Notes: generated by a model not told the origin, from the sequence alone. A stretch of 64,000 nucleotides of DNA from Reticulascus tulasneorum (GCA_001557505.1 LSAX01000009.1:1302001-1366000), one strand, 5' to 3'. Shown: positions 1 to 11,420, counted from the stretch's first letter. Program-made: numbers and translations.

Positions 1-1
1 T

Positions 2-1926
2 CCGATCGAGTGCTTTACTCGACAACAGAGAGAACGCACCATGGAGATTTTGATTCGCCAGAGACTCGCCATGGGTCCCAAAATAAGAGCTGTGCCTATT
101 CTAGCCTGGAATCTCGTTCTTGGCCTTATGGTCAAGGTCATGCGAAGTTCCACGTTTTACCAGGTACGTTCGGAATAAGTTCAATACTAAAGACACTAGA
201 TGATAACAGGTGGCATAGAATATGACGTTTACAGACCTGTCAGGTCTCGCCGATGCAGTGTCACAGCAGACTTTAGACAAGGAGAACACCAACGCGATGT
301 ATGGCGCTGCCCATTTGCTATTTGAGCTAGCGTCCGCTTGTATACAGTACGTTCTTGCCTTCTGTTCTAACTCATTTTCTAACTCAGTCAACAGTCAGAT
401 GGTGGACCATTTTGAGGAATGGGGGATCAAGTACTTTGGCGAAGCTGCATTGTTCCTTGCGGAGTGTACTGATGACATAGCAATGTCGGATAGCAAGCAC
501 CTCCGCATTGTGCTCATTCAAGCTCTCATCTCAGTCGTCTCAACATCACCCAACTTCAAAGGGAAGGTCGCTTTATTCGACCTTAAAGCTGCTCAAACCC
601 GGCTCGCCGCCTTGGTCAAGGTTTCCTTGAACGATTACGCCTTGAAATGGCAAACCTTCGGTCATGAGGCGAAATCCAAGCTACCACTATATCAAGTCTT
701 AGTTGCCATTGACGCAGCAGGATTCGTGGAAGAACAAATCCACAAGGATCTGAAGAAGTACAAAGTTGCAGAGCTGGAAGCGGCTAGCGACCGGGCCATC
801 TCTGAAGGATTTCTCAGTGGATGGCGGCTCCGGGCCTTTTTAATCAAGTATTGTTCGGATAAACTAATCCGGCCTCAGCCAACGAATTTCAATCAGCTGT
901 TCGTTGACGGTGAGAGAAGAACAGACGATGGATTAGGACCATCAGACTACGTGTTTAAGTGCAACCGTCGCGAGATATTGAACGACTGTGTCGATGCAGT
1001 TACCAAAAATTTGGATGAGACGGAAACACTCATCTACCTTGAGAATTTGATCAGCGAACTCCAGGAGCAATCCGAAGGCCAACTCTTAGCCGTCTATCGG
1101 GTTATTGGTCAGATGAGTGGTAAGGCTTATATTCTCTGTCCGGCAATCCAAACTGATTCATTTTATAGATGCATCGATAGAACTTGAGAAGCCTAGCGGG
1201 TTTGACCTTGCAACTGCCCATAGCAAGCTGGCCAAGCGGTTATCTGGCGTCCAAAAAGCTCGAGAGTTCGCCAGGACGGCCGAGCTTTTGCACCTGCTGC
1301 TAGACCAAAAGTCGGCCTGCATGACACAGTGGAATATTGAGACAACCTTGGGTGCTTTGGCAGCCACATATGCTTCCCACAAGACACTGGGGCCGGTAAC
1401 GTCGTCACCCAAGGCTTTTGAGTGGTCGTGCAAGCTTGTCGAGGTGATAATCAAGAAGCACAGGCGTCGACTAGAAGGCCATTACCACGTCCTCATCGCG
1501 ACGATGGAGTCCCTGCTCCGTGGTTTAGTTTGTCTCCCTTCTAGCAAGAGCAAAGGTAGTTCGAACCTGGGAGCAAAACATGCGAATATTTATACACGCC
1601 TTGTCACACTAATATGCGAGCCCGCAGCCGCGGCTGTTACCCGTTCCCAGCACATCAACTCTCTCGACTCTGCGACAGACGTCGCAAAGAGATCTGCCGG
1701 AAGACATATGTATCTTGTCTTGATGTCCTATGTCAAGCTGCAACTAGAGTTTGATATTTCGCACGAGGTCAGGGAGGCTTTGGAACAGGGCATGAACTCC
1801 ATCTTCGACATCACCCCGCCGGAGATCAGGAAGATCCTTAATGATGCTATAGATGCGAGCGGGCGGGCAATCTTGAGGGAGATGTTCAAGAGATACACCA
1901 AGTTCGGCAAGTGGAGCGGCGTATAA
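2..1926 (+). CDS. URB2: Urb2/Npa2 family ribosome-biogenesis protein, 3' part
   Basis: The gene enters from the left edge in frame 2. I read exons 2..163, 219..1119 and 1169..1926, with introns of 55 and 49 bp (GTACGT...TAG and GTAAGG...TAG) and both junctions in phase. The C-terminal 200 or so residues carry the Urb2/Npa2 hallmark: a helical stretch around HRRRLEGHYHVLIATMESLL, then a region on Leu-Val-Thr-Leu-Ile-Cys-Glu-Pro, and an ending with FDITPPEIRKILNDAIDASG and a final FGKW. In yeast Urb2 acts in the nucleolus in early pre-60S particles and 27S pre-rRNA processing. The N-terminus lies outside the window. It converges with TSC10 on the other strand, 253 bp away. Family assignment rests on the C-terminal domain only; the more variable upstream part fits but is not diagnostic. 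Confidence 0.85.
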
Positions 1927-2179
1927 GAGATTGGGGAAGATGGGTAGAAAGAGCTGGTCTACACTATAGAGTACTCAAATGATACCCTTCGCCTGCCTAC
2001 CACCTTATGAAGTGCTATGCTCAGACCCTCTTGTGATGACTTCCCGCTACTTTGTTCTTCGAAGGTTCTTTTTCCTCCAATATTTGTACAGCAAACCATT
2101 CTTACTTTGTGACCTTTAATTAAGTATTATGTACATCACCCTCGGCCAGTTGCTTCAGGAATTTCAAAACCTGCCTACT

Positions 2180-3294
2180 CTAGGCTTCGAGTTTGGGCGC
2201 CGGGTATGTGCTCGGATGCCCATGTGTCCTTGCATATTTCCTAATCTTGCCCAAGATATCCGGCAAGACAAACATCCATACGATGGACACGAAATATAGC
2301 ATAAAGGTATCAATAACCCAGTTGTTCCTGAGCGAACCGCTCATGGAGCCCCACTTCATCAAGCCACCCAGAAACGCAACCGTTACGAAAAACTGGCCCT
2401 TCTCCAGGCCGCGGATACACCTGGCAGCGCAGTCCTCGGGGGTGAGGACGGGGTCCATCTCCTCGATTATCTTGGTAATCTCGGGCTTCGTCCTCATCTC
2501 GACCTCAAAGCCGGGGCTCGTCATGGAGCCGGGGTAGACGACGTGAATCTTGACGTTCTGCGGGTAGAGCATCACCTCGTGGGACAGACTATCCGCGAGG
2601 GCGCGGATGGCGGCTTTCGAGGGGGCGTAGGGGGCGTAGCCGACCAGGGCAAAGAAAGCAGCGACGCTGCTGGTCATGATGAGGTGCTTGGGCTCTGCTT
2701 CGACGGGCGCGTCATGGGCGAGCCAGTTCTTGAGGATGGCGTGGGAGAGCTCTGCTGTGCCGTAGAAGTTGATGTCCATGTTGCGACGTATGGCAGAGAA
2801 TGGCGTCTCAGTGAAGATTGCGGGTGTTGATATGCCGGCGATGCACCAAACGATGTCGGGAGACCGGCCGCCGTTCCAGGCTATGGATTCGGCGAGTATG
2901 GGCGCCGCATAGTCCGGGACCGAGATGTCGGCGGAGATGAAGGTAAAGCGCTGGGTCGAGGGGTTCTTGGCCACGGCCTTGAGCTCGACGAGGAGCTCCT
3001 CCAGCCTGCCTACATTGCGGGCAACCAGGATGAGGTTTGCGCCTTTCGCACCCAGTTGGAGTGCTACGTGACGGCCCATGCCTTCCGACGCGCCGGTGAT
3101 CAGGACGGTCTAAGCAGAGATTAGAACATGATCGGGCCCCTTGTTTCACGTAAGTGGAGAAGGAAACTCACCTTGCCATCGACAGGCAGGTGGTTCTTCC
3201 TGCTGAAGAGCCCCATTGCAGCCCAGGATATGAGAAATGTCACGAGGCCGAGTAGTGCAATCCACAGAATCTGAGTGAGCTGGACGGCAAACAT
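2180..3294 (-). CDS. TSC10: 3-ketodihydrosphingosine reductase (short-chain dehydrogenase)
   Basis: Exons 3294..3172 and 3109..2180 are separated by a 62-bp intron (GTGAGT...CTTAG, phase 0), giving about 350 residues. Residues about 5-27 form an N-terminal membrane anchor. The NADPH-binding TGASEGMG motif is at about 46-53, and the catalytic Ser lies in TSS at about 188 with Tyr202-X3-Lys206. A hydrophobic segment near 300-320 fits the C-terminal ER anchor of this family. The enzyme reduces 3-ketosphinganine to sphinganine, the second step of sphingolipid synthesis, on the ER membrane. The start at 3294 is chosen because it directly precedes the membrane anchor; an in-frame ATG at 3360 would add 22 polar residues. 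Among SDRs, the twin hydrophobic ends and overall length favour KDSR/Tsc10. Confidence 0.88.
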
Positions 3295-4561
3295 GGCAGA
3301 GAAAGAAGAAAAGGCTGGATCGGAAGTGCGTGTCGGTGGTGGAGCAGCAGTTCTTATCAACTAATCAAGCTATGCACCCTCTTCCGGGGCCAGATATGGT
3401 GACAAAGTTGCTCCAGGTGAAAGTTCTATTTGGGGAGCAGATCGTGTATTAGACACAGGAGGATGGATACCTTACGCAAGCAATTTTCAAGGCGCGACCG
3501 CAATTTCACGCCCGGATCCCGTTAAATTAAGCCTTTGGACCCCTGTATTTGGATCCTGCGGGCGTTGCTGACCACGCCGAAAAGGGGCCTGGGGGGCATC
3601 CGAGGGGTGGGGTTCTATAAGGAAATCCCACGAGCGTGCAAGGATAGTTTCCCGATATCTGTGAATGCGAATTACTTCGTAAAGGTCCTGCTTCACGGAG
3701 GATTGCCAGTCCTTCGTAAAACATGACCCCGTCTCTGACTCAGCGTCGTGGGATTCCCGAGCCCACCCTGTACGAAGTACAAAATGGATGATCAGTAGAC
3801 AAGTGGGCATGACCTAGTTGGAAGGTCCACGACATCAGCACATTCCGGATGGATGGATGTCCTGTGATAGCAGCTCGTAGGTGGTTTTGGTAAATGCTTC
3901 TAAAGAAATCACCTTTTGTGTTGAATTTTTTCGGTCGTGAGCCTTCTGCTAGGGGGGAAACTGGCCAGGCTTGTGTAATTCAAAGCTCTCCAATCCTCTA
4001 CGCCGCCTACCCATTTTGGGTGCGGGCGGTTGGTTGGCTGGCTCGTTCCTGGATTTAAGATGGTAGGATATCCAACGTAGGAATCAGTACGAGTCTACCT
4101 ATGATATTGATGAACACCGCGGGATGGCTTCTACGTATATTGGATGCCATATATCTGCGACCCGTGCACCTGGTCAATAGAGGCTTTTTCGTTAGATTGG
4201 ACTGGGGGAACCTGATGTTCAGAAGAGGAAAGTTACTGTAGCCAAGTAGTCTGTGTAAAGATACTGTGGTATGGTGCGCTTCGGTCTCATATGAACCGTT
4301 AGTACTACGTACTGCAGAGTAGTCCGTATTCGTAACTCGGTGTTTATTAAAAGTCATGTCTTGGTGCAAAATAGGTATTCTACCCCACACACCCCACCAA
4401 GCTTCCCAGCAGCTCGGGCCAATAAGCAGGCTGACGTCCCCACTAAAAAGTTCTGAAAATCCAAAATCTCCAACATCGGGTTTTCTCTCTCTCTTGGTGA
4501 GGGTCAGAATTTCAGCACCTACCTCCCATCGATCCCATTACCAAGACAAACCGTTTCCAGA
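3295..4561. other. Intergenic region between TSC10 and SAS10
   Basis: About 1.27 kb between two divergent genes, so it should hold both promoters. The open frames here are short and overlap on both strands without recognisable domains. The last 100 bases before 4562 are rich in C/T, as expected for a leader. I see no RNA gene or mobile element. Confidence 0.6.
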
Positions 4562-6406
4562 ATGGGCAAGAAACGAAAGGTCTCGGGCAAGGCCCCGAGC
4601 GGCCCCAAAGAGTTCAACCCCGCCGACAGCCGGTTAGGCCCAGTAAACACTTACGAAGATGTCGCTGATTCCGAGGACGAGTATTTCCTCAATCGGGACA
4701 AGATCATGTTCGACGAGGAGCCGCAATCCAAACGCCGGAGGAAGGCCGAGGAAGAGGAGGCTTTCTTGGAGCCGTCCGATGAAGAGGTGCTTGGAATGGA
4801 TGACGATGAATCCGAGGATGAGGACGACCAACCAGCACCTCGAAAGGCCGCCAAGGCAGGCCACGCAGCGAGCGGCTCCGAAAGCGAAGGCGAGGGCGAG
4901 GAAGGGGACGAGCATGATGCTGGCTGGTGGGGACCGTCGAAGAAAGAATACTACAATGCAGACGAGATTGCTACTGAGGCGGATGCTCTCGAGGAGGAGG
5001 CGGAGGCCAAGAGATTACAGACCAAGCGGCTGGCCAAGATGACCGAAGAAGACTTCATCTTCGACGAGCAAGAGTGGCTGACCTCCAAAGATGCCGATGC
5101 CGAAGAGCATGACGTTGTCACCGAGGTCCTCAAAGACATTGAGGTGACGGACGACATGGGTCCTGAAGAAAGGTCCAGGCTGCTCAACAACAAATATCCA
5201 GAAATAGAGTACCTCGCCACCGAGTTCCAGGAGCTGCAGCCGCAACTAGTCATGCTACAAAAAGAGGCCACCGGAAAGTCGGGCAAGTCGATCGAGGCCG
5301 TCAAGTACTGGATCCTGGGATGCTACGTGGCTGCGCTTGCCAGTTATTTCGCCATTCTTACATCGCCTGCCAGGGATAACGTAGGGATTCAGAAGCCCCT
5401 GGATCCTGCCGAGCTCAGAGACCATGAGATCATGGAGACACTGGTCACCTGCCGCGATACCTGGCAAAAAGTCAAACATATGAAGGTCCTACAGGCACCA
5501 GCGTCACCCCTGGAGAGCCCCTCACCAGAAGAAATCGATCTAGCTATGCCCGATGAGGATGGATTCTCGATACCGACGAAGCAGGAAGTGACGAAGCAGA
5601 GGAAGAAGAAGAAGGCAGACAAAGCAAAACAGAAGCATGCCAAAGAGGTCGAAGACTCCCTCGCAGACCTTGACGATCTGCTCCAAACCAAGACGAAGAA
5701 GGCAAAGAAGGCTGTTTCTATTCCGGCCATTGAAGAAAATGATCACTCCGATTTCGGCGAGGAAGACGCTCTGGATGCCAGGACAGCTGCTGACAAGGCA
5801 GCTCGGAAGAAGAGCTTGCGATTTTACACATCGCAGATTGTTCAAAAAGCAAGCCGCCGGGCCGATGCCGGACGTGATGCAGGTGGTGATGTCGACATCC
5901 CGTATCGCGAGCGTCTTCGTGATCGACAAGCCCGTCTCAACGCTGACGCCGAACGACGCGGAAAGAAGGACTCCAAGTTTGGCGCTGATCTCGGCGCCGA
6001 TGATAGCAATGACGAGGATGCCGCCACTGCAAGTGCTCTACGTAATGGTGATGACGAGTATTACGATATGGTGGCTTCTTCATCCCGCAAAAAGAAGGAT
6101 GACAAGGCAGCGCGGTATGAGGCGCTTGCAGCGGCTACCAAGGCTGACCGGATCGTCGAGCAAGAGGTTGTTGGAGAGGATGGGAAGCGAAAGATCTCGT
6201 ATGTCATTCAGAAGAACAAGGGTCTCACGCCTCACCGGAAGAAAGAGAATAGGAATCCGAGAGTCAAGAAGAGGATGCAGTATGAGGATAAACAAAAGAA
6301 GATGCGGAGTCAAAAGGCAACCTGGAAAGGAGGAGAGCCAAAAGGAGGTTATGGCGGTGAACTCTCCGGTATTACTACCGGCTTGGTCAGAGCTAGGAAG
6401 CTGTAG
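4562..6406 (+). CDS. UTP3: Sas10/Utp3 small-subunit processome protein
   Basis: A single exon of 614 residues. The N-terminal 180 residues are strongly acidic, with Asp/Glu runs near 75-85 and 105-120. Residues about 205-285 form the Sas10/Utp3/C1D helical domain (LATEFQELQPQL...AVKYWILGCYVAALASY...). The last 75 residues are the basic Sas10 C-terminal domain, with NKGLTPHRKKENRNPRVKKR and a GGELSGI...VRARKL ending. In yeast this is a nucleolar component of the SSU processome needed for 18S rRNA maturation. The start ATG follows a C/T-rich leader and begins with MGKKRK, typical of the family. The length agrees with yeast Sas10 (about 610). Confidence 0.93.
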   Translation: MGKKRKVSGKAPSGPKEFNPADSRLGPVNTYEDVADSEDEYFLNRDKIMFDEEPQSKRRRKAEEEEAFLEPSDEEVLGMDDDESEDEDDQPAPRKAAKAGHAASGSESEGEGEEGDEHDAGWWGPSKKEYYNADEIATEADALEEEAEAKRLQTKRLAKMTEEDFIFDEQEWLTSKDADAEEHDVVTEVLKDIEVTDDMGPEERSRLLNNKYPEIEYLATEFQELQPQLVMLQKEATGKSGKSIEAVKYWILGCYVAALASYFAILTSPARDNVGIQKPLDPAELRDHEIMETLVTCRDTWQKVKHMKVLQAPASPLESPSPEEIDLAMPDEDGFSIPTKQEVTKQRKKKKADKAKQKHAKEVEDSLADLDDLLQTKTKKAKKAVSIPAIEENDHSDFGEEDALDARTAADKAARKKSLRFYTSQIVQKASRRADAGRDAGGDVDIPYRERLRDRQARLNADAERRGKKDSKFGADLGADDSNDEDAATASALRNGDDEYYDMVASSSRKKKDDKAARYEALAAATKADRIVEQEVVGEDGKRKISYVIQKNKGLTPHRKKENRNPRVKKRMQYEDKQKKMRSQKATWKGGEPKGGYGGELSGITTGLVRARKL

Positions 6407-6885
6407 ATATCTTGAATTTAAGCAATACGATGTGATGGACTTGCATCTGATGGAATTCCTTGGTTGGAGATGCCATCCAGTGCAGAAGGCGAATCTCAAA
6501 CAAAAGTTAATGAAATCCAAGCTCTTCCCAACCTTATTTCTTGCCGCCTTCTGTATAGTCTTGTGAGTTTCGCAAATGTAAAGTACAGGATCAGAATTGC
6601 TGGTTGGAACTTGGGCGATATGTGACATCAAGTTCAGGATCTGTGGTTTGGGTTCCAATGTGTGCGTGGGTGCATAATTCCAGTCACCCCACATGGAAAT
6701 TTTGGCAACGTGCTTCAACTTCCCGAACTCATCCCACGACCAGCAGACCGTTTTTAAACCAACATAAAGCACCACATCGCCAAATGTCTCTTCGAGTTTC
6801 TGTCAATTCGAATCATTGATCATATCTACAGCTTATGCGACTGCTCAGAACGCGCCACCTGCTCCTCATCGACTGAACACGCAAA
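6407..6885. other. Intergenic, SAS10 3' end to COG1 promoter
   Basis: About 480 bases between tandem genes. The open frame 6080..6775 on the other strand is a shadow of SAS10. No distinct motif was recognised. Confidence 0.5.
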
Positions 6886-9441
6886 ATGGCGGCCCCGAAC
6901 CCCTCCACATTGACTTCGTCCGCCCAAATCTTCTCCTCAACGTACACCCTCCCGCAAATCCGCGCAATCCACAAATCTCTCCATGTGCAAATCGATGAGA
7001 AGGCAAGTAGGCTGCGGACGCAGGTCGGCAGCTCCTATCGTGATCTGTTGGGCACGGCGGACACAATCGTGCAGATGCGCGGGGACAACGATGCGGTGCA
7101 GGAGGTGCTAGGACGGATGGGTGGGAAATGCGGCCGCGCTGTTGTGGGAACCAAGGTCGCGGGCTTGGGAAAATTCGTTGTTGGAGCCAAAGAGAGAAGC
7201 CTCGAGGTTGTAGGGAGGGAAGTTGTTGCGAGAGCCAAGTTGTTGGAGGCTTGTGCCCTTGTTGTTGGCCGGGTATTAAAAGGTGCGGGCTTGGGAGATG
7301 AGAAACTAGGGATAGGGGACAGGCTGGTTCTCGCCAGTAAGATTCTCGTGTTGAGTCGGCTGTTGGTCAAGAGTTTTGAAACAGCGACTATGGAGGATGA
7401 TGTTGAGAGTTCCGTGGAGAGGACTAAGAAGAGCTTGGGAAGCCTGCGACGGAGACTGCTGAGAAGCATCGAAAAGATACTGGAGCGAAGCAACGAGACG
7501 GTAGAGCAGGATGATGTCTTGAAGGCCCTATGCGCCTACAGCCTGGCGACCAGCTCCGGAGCCCGCGATGTACTTCGACACTTCCTCCATGTGCGGGGCG
7601 AGGCAATAGCGTTGGCATTCGAGATCGAGGAAAATGAGCGGCAGAGAGGCAGCGATGATGTCCTGAGAAGTCTTAACCTGTACACCAAGACTCTGCTCGA
7701 TGTCCAAGCGCTCGTTCCCTTCAAGCTCGCTGATGCACTCGCCAATCTGAAGAAGCACGAGCTGCTAGCTGACCAGACCCTCAAAAGGCTGGAGGGTCTA
7801 CGGTTGGACATCTACGAGCGGTGGTGTGGCGACGAGGTTCGGTTCTTCAAGCCCTTCATCCGGCATGATGATATTGATGGCCCGCACGCAAGGGACATGC
7901 TCATGAGCTGGGCAAAGAAGGGCGGTGAGGTTTTGGTTGAGGGGCTGAAAACTACGATGGATCGGATGACGGAGTTCAAGACGATCATTGACTTGAGAAA
8001 CAACGTTTTGCAATTATGGATCAGGGACGGTGGGAAAGCAAAAGGTTTTGACCCGTCCGAGATGATGGACGAGCTACGCGGCGCAATCAATAGCCGCATG
8101 CTCCACGTCCTCGAAACAAAAGTCAACAAACTCCAGCTCATCCGCTCAGAAATCTCCGCAACGCTGTCCGCATGGCAGGAAGGCGTCACGGACCAGCGCG
8201 TCGAGCTCTGGGACGACGACACCCTCGACCTGACGCTGTCCAGCGGCACCGAGCACTTCCTGCAGGAACTGGTCGCCCGCCTACACGGGCGAAACAACGC
8301 GGTCTCGAAGGCGATCAACTCATTCCACTCGTGGCGGCATGTCGTTGACGACGTGGGCCGGGTCGTGGAGCAGCTGGAGAAGCAGCGGTGGGATAACGAC
8401 GTTGACGAGATCGAAGATGAGGAGACGATTGATGCGCGTCAGCAACTTCTCAGCAAAGATGATCCGAGGATGCTACGTGAGAAGCTAAACACCACGCTTG
8501 AAAAGGCATTCAATGATCTGGGTGAGAGTCTTGCTAAGCTCTGGAACGAGCGATTGGATGCGTCGAACAGCGGCAAGGTGGCCATGTATCTCATCCGCAT
8601 CCTCCGCGACATCCGCACCGGTCTACCTCCATTAGAAACAGTGAAAGGATTTGGACTAGCAATTGTGCCCTCCCTGCACAGTAAGCTCGCCGTCTCTGTG
8701 TCAACCGGGCCCTTGGAAACGTTTGCAACATCGGCCATGACGGAGAAGACTGTCGTGGGCCGTCCGCTCTGGGAAGGGAGCCCGGAGCTCCCTGCACACC
8801 CGTCCCCGCGGCTGTTTGGCTTTTTGCGGGATATCTCGATCGCGATGGGAGACGCGGGTATGGACTTGTGGAGCGCTGCTGCGGTGGTGGTCGTCAAGGG
8901 GCATTTGAGGAAGCATCTATGCGAACTGTGGCTTGAGGCGTTGGAGGCGCATCTATCTGAGGCGATCGCTGAAGAGCCGGTAGCAGAGGCATCGAGTATA
9001 GACCGGGCGGTAGAGGCTACTCCTGATGATAATGGCGAGACCGAGGACGCAGATGGAAAGGGAGGGAAGGATGAGAACGACGGGGATGAGGAGAAGGGGG
9101 ATGAGGAGAAGGGGGATGAGGAGAAGGGGGATGAGGAGAAGGGGGATGAGGAGAAGGTGGATGAGAAGGAGGATGCGGAAGAAGCAGAAAAGCCAGAGCC
9201 TACGGAGACTGGTGTCACCACACAGCACAGACAAGACGTCTGCATTCAGTGGTTGTTTGACATCTCGCTGTTGCAATGCTGTCTCAGCGCGGAAGCAGGC
9301 AGTGCCGACGAGCTCAAGGATCTCGAAGAACAGATATCTCAGCACGCCGGCCTCGAAGGCGCCGAATCACGCCAGCGCATCACGAAATCGACGCAGGAAT
9401 ACTGGAAGAAGACCCACTTGCTCTTTGGCCTGCTAGCATGA
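6886..9441 (+). CDS. COG1: Conserved oligomeric Golgi complex subunit 1
   Basis: A single exon of 851 residues. The N-terminus (SSAQIFSSTYTLPQIRAIHKSL, then RTQVGSSYRDLLGTADTIVQM) matches the Vps51/Exo84/COG1-type helical opening of COG1. The rest is leucine- and charge-rich helical sequence, typical of CATCHR tethers. COG1 is part of lobe A of the COG complex, which tethers intra-Golgi retrograde vesicles. Near the C-terminus, residues about 725-775 are an Asp/Glu/Lys low-complexity insert built from a 15-bp tandem repeat (see repeat entry). After it, a conserved-looking tail runs QHRQDVCIQWLFDISLLQCC. The insert looks like an unstructured loop and need not affect function. Confidence 0.88.
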   Translation: MAAPNPSTLTSSAQIFSSTYTLPQIRAIHKSLHVQIDEKASRLRTQVGSSYRDLLGTADTIVQMRGDNDAVQEVLGRMGGKCGRAVVGTKVAGLGKFVVGAKERSLEVVGREVVARAKLLEACALVVGRVLKGAGLGDEKLGIGDRLVLASKILVLSRLLVKSFETATMEDDVESSVERTKKSLGSLRRRLLRSIEKILERSNETVEQDDVLKALCAYSLATSSGARDVLRHFLHVRGEAIALAFEIEENERQRGSDDVLRSLNLYTKTLLDVQALVPFKLADALANLKKHELLADQTLKRLEGLRLDIYERWCGDEVRFFKPFIRHDDIDGPHARDMLMSWAKKGGEVLVEGLKTTMDRMTEFKTIIDLRNNVLQLWIRDGGKAKGFDPSEMMDELRGAINSRMLHVLETKVNKLQLIRSEISATLSAWQEGVTDQRVELWDDDTLDLTLSSGTEHFLQELVARLHGRNNAVSKAINSFHSWRHVVDDVGRVVEQLEKQRWDNDVDEIEDEETIDARQQLLSKDDPRMLREKLNTTLEKAFNDLGESLAKLWNERLDASNSGKVAMYLIRILRDIRTGLPPLETVKGFGLAIVPSLHSKLAVSVSTGPLETFATSAMTEKTVVGRPLWEGSPELPAHPSPRLFGFLRDISIAMGDAGMDLWSAAAVVVVKGHLRKHLCELWLEALEAHLSEAIAEEPVAEASSIDRAVEATPDDNGETEDADGKGGKDENDGDEEKGDEEKGDEEKGDEEKGDEEKVDEKEDAEEAEKPEPTETGVTTQHRQDVCIQWLFDISLLQCCLSAEAGSADELKDLEEQISQHAGLEGAESRQRITKSTQEYWKKTHLLFGLLA
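9085..9159 (+). repeat. 15-bp coding tandem repeat, five copies, inside COG1
   Basis: The unit GATGAGGAGAAGGGG occurs five times in a row from 9085. The fifth copy differs at one base (GGG to GTG). It encodes (Asp-Glu-Glu-Lys-Gly)4 then DEEKV, at about residues 734-758. Because the unit is a multiple of three, copy-number change would keep the frame. Confidence 0.97.
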
Positions 9442-9516
9442 TACCCTCCCAGTCTAGACATATAGATACAAATACAAGCCACGCATGGCGTCCCCCGCCT
9501 TTTCCCCCCATCAATT

Positions 9517-10385
9517 CTATAACTTATGCCTCTTCTCGCCGCTCGCGATCTTTCTGAACTCCTCCTGCGGCACACCCTTCATGAAACGCTCCACTCCCGC
9601 GAACACCTCATTAACATTCTGCCGATCCAATACATCCATCTCGGGCCGTCTGATCAGCTTCTTGATTCCCGTCAAGCTCTCCCCGATCAGATGCGGGCCC
9701 AGCCGCTCATCCACCTCCCTGAGCACCAGCTCGCGGAACTTGGCGTCCTCGCCCTTGGCCACGTCAAACACCCTGTTCACGAAACCCGTGTGCACCAGCT
9801 CCTCGGCGCTGATGCGCTTGCTCATGATCAGCGCCTCGTTCGCCTTGCTGATGCCCAGCCGCTGGACCAGGGCGCGGGAGGCGCCGCCCTCGGCGACGAG
9901 GCCGAGGGACGAGAAGGGCGTGAGGAGGAAGGTGGACGGCGTGCAGTAGATGAAGTCGGCGAAGGCGCACAGCGCGGCCGACAGACCGATCACGGGGCCG
10001 TTGAGGCCGACGACGAGGATCTTGGGGTGCGTGTAGAAGGAGTGTGTGATGTTGAGGTTGTAGGCTGCGAAGCTGGTGAGCCAGTGCTTGTGGGCGGCGT
10101 CACCAGCCGGGGTATCCTTGGCTATGGAGACGTCGGCGCCGCTGGGGAGGTGTTAGTGTGCGCTCTTCTGGACCAGGCATGTAGGGGAGGAGCCTACGCT
10201 GAGAAATAGCGTCCTTTGCCTGTGAGGACGGTCACGAATACCTCATCATGGGTTGCGATCTCGCGCAATGCCTGCGAGAGGGCGTAGTACTGCGGCTGGG
10301 ACAAGGCGTTGAGCTTCTTGTCATTGTCAATGGTGATGAGGGCGACGCGGCCGCGGTATTCGACATTGATAATCGATTCTTCCAT
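9517..10385 (-). CDS. Enoyl-CoA hydratase/isomerase family, peroxisomal-type enoyl-CoA isomerase
   Basis: Exons 10385..10198 and 10141..9517, with a 56-bp intron (GTAGGC...CCCAG), give 270 residues. This is the crotonase fold: an opening VALITIDNDKKLNALS, then GKGRYFSAGADVS forming the first half of the oxyanion hole, and GPVIGLSAALCAFADFIYC forming the second. A late Glu is seen in LVAEGGASRAL. This pattern and length resemble yeast Eci1, the delta3-delta2-enoyl-CoA isomerase of unsaturated fatty-acid beta-oxidation. The C-terminal tripeptide is His-Lys-Leu, a variant PTS1 peroxisome signal (Eci1 itself ends in a similar HRL). Substrate is inferred; other crotonase members cannot be excluded. 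Confidence 0.85.
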
Positions 10386-11420
10386 GCTGAAGCGCTGCTC
10401 TATGGCTGAAGGAGGCGGGGATATTGGTCAACAGGGGATAGCCAACTCTACATTGCACCAGGCAGGTTTGCGGCCCAGAGCTGCCCCGGATTTTGGGGTT
10501 TGGAGGTTTATAAGTTGCGGAAGATGGCACAACAGATTTCCCCCACATTCGCCGACGTGCCTCGGTAGGACCGGCGGGGTATGGGACTCTGGGATGGGAA
10601 AATTGAATAAGGCTGATTGGGCACGAACATGGGGACTTTCTAACTAACGGGGGAACGTACAGAGCTAATGATTCAGCGTCTTGTTCGGTCGGGCTACTTT
10701 TATTATCGGCGAACTGGGAACAATGCTTGCTTGGCTGGACAGCGACTCTCGACGCTCGTGTCTCGACTACACCCAACTGGACACCAGAACTGGGAGCGCA
10801 CTCTGCGGGAGGTAATACATACCAGCTTTCAGATGAGATTACAGCTTACAAAGAGGCAGTGTATGCACATGTAAGCTGCAAGGGCTGGCTGACCTTCCTT
10901 CCTGTGTCCATCCAACCCATGCATTCACTTACAAGGAGAAATTCTGGTTCCTTATTGGCTCGCTCGTTACCTACGTGAGGTGATCTGTACGCTTGAGCTA
11001 GAAAGCCTATGACTGCGTGGAATCAATGTGCTGCGGGCAGCACCAAATATCATCTCATCTGCATTATATACAAACCTACCCATCAGCTGACGAGGGAGGG
11101 ATCTGTAGTAATGGGAGAAAGAGAGACAAATGATTATTTATAGGCAAAAGCTTTTATGTTCATCGGGCTACGACCCTGGAGATGCTGCTCATTTATATAT
11201 TGGAGATTGCTCTCTAGCTTGGCATCTAAATAAATGCGCCGGGGAGAGGTCAGATTTAATCGACACCAATTCCCCACAGGCGCGAGCAAGCCCAACTACC
11301 CTACGGCTGTTAGCCCCATGTATGTATGCGTAATGGAAGCCATCTGGCTCTGCAGAGACCTCCTCCTCATCAATCATAAGACTCTTTCCCTAGAGCATCC
11401 GTAACCGCGTCGCGGGTCCA
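10386..11420. other. Intergenic region between two minus-strand genes
   Basis: About 1.03 kb upstream of the isomerase gene and downstream of RPA49. It holds only short open frames without family features. The part around 11130-11250 is A/T-rich and probably belongs to the RPA49 3' end. Nothing else was recognised. Confidence 0.5.

Noticed and set aside
5637..6566. 309-codon Arg-rich frame overlapping SAS10
   Set aside because: Shifted-frame shadow of the Lys/Glu-rich SAS10 sequence.
8439..9245. 268-codon Ser-rich open frame on the minus strand of COG1
   Set aside because: Shadow of the COG1 coding strand; the Ser/Phe repeats mirror the Glu/Lys repeat of COG1.
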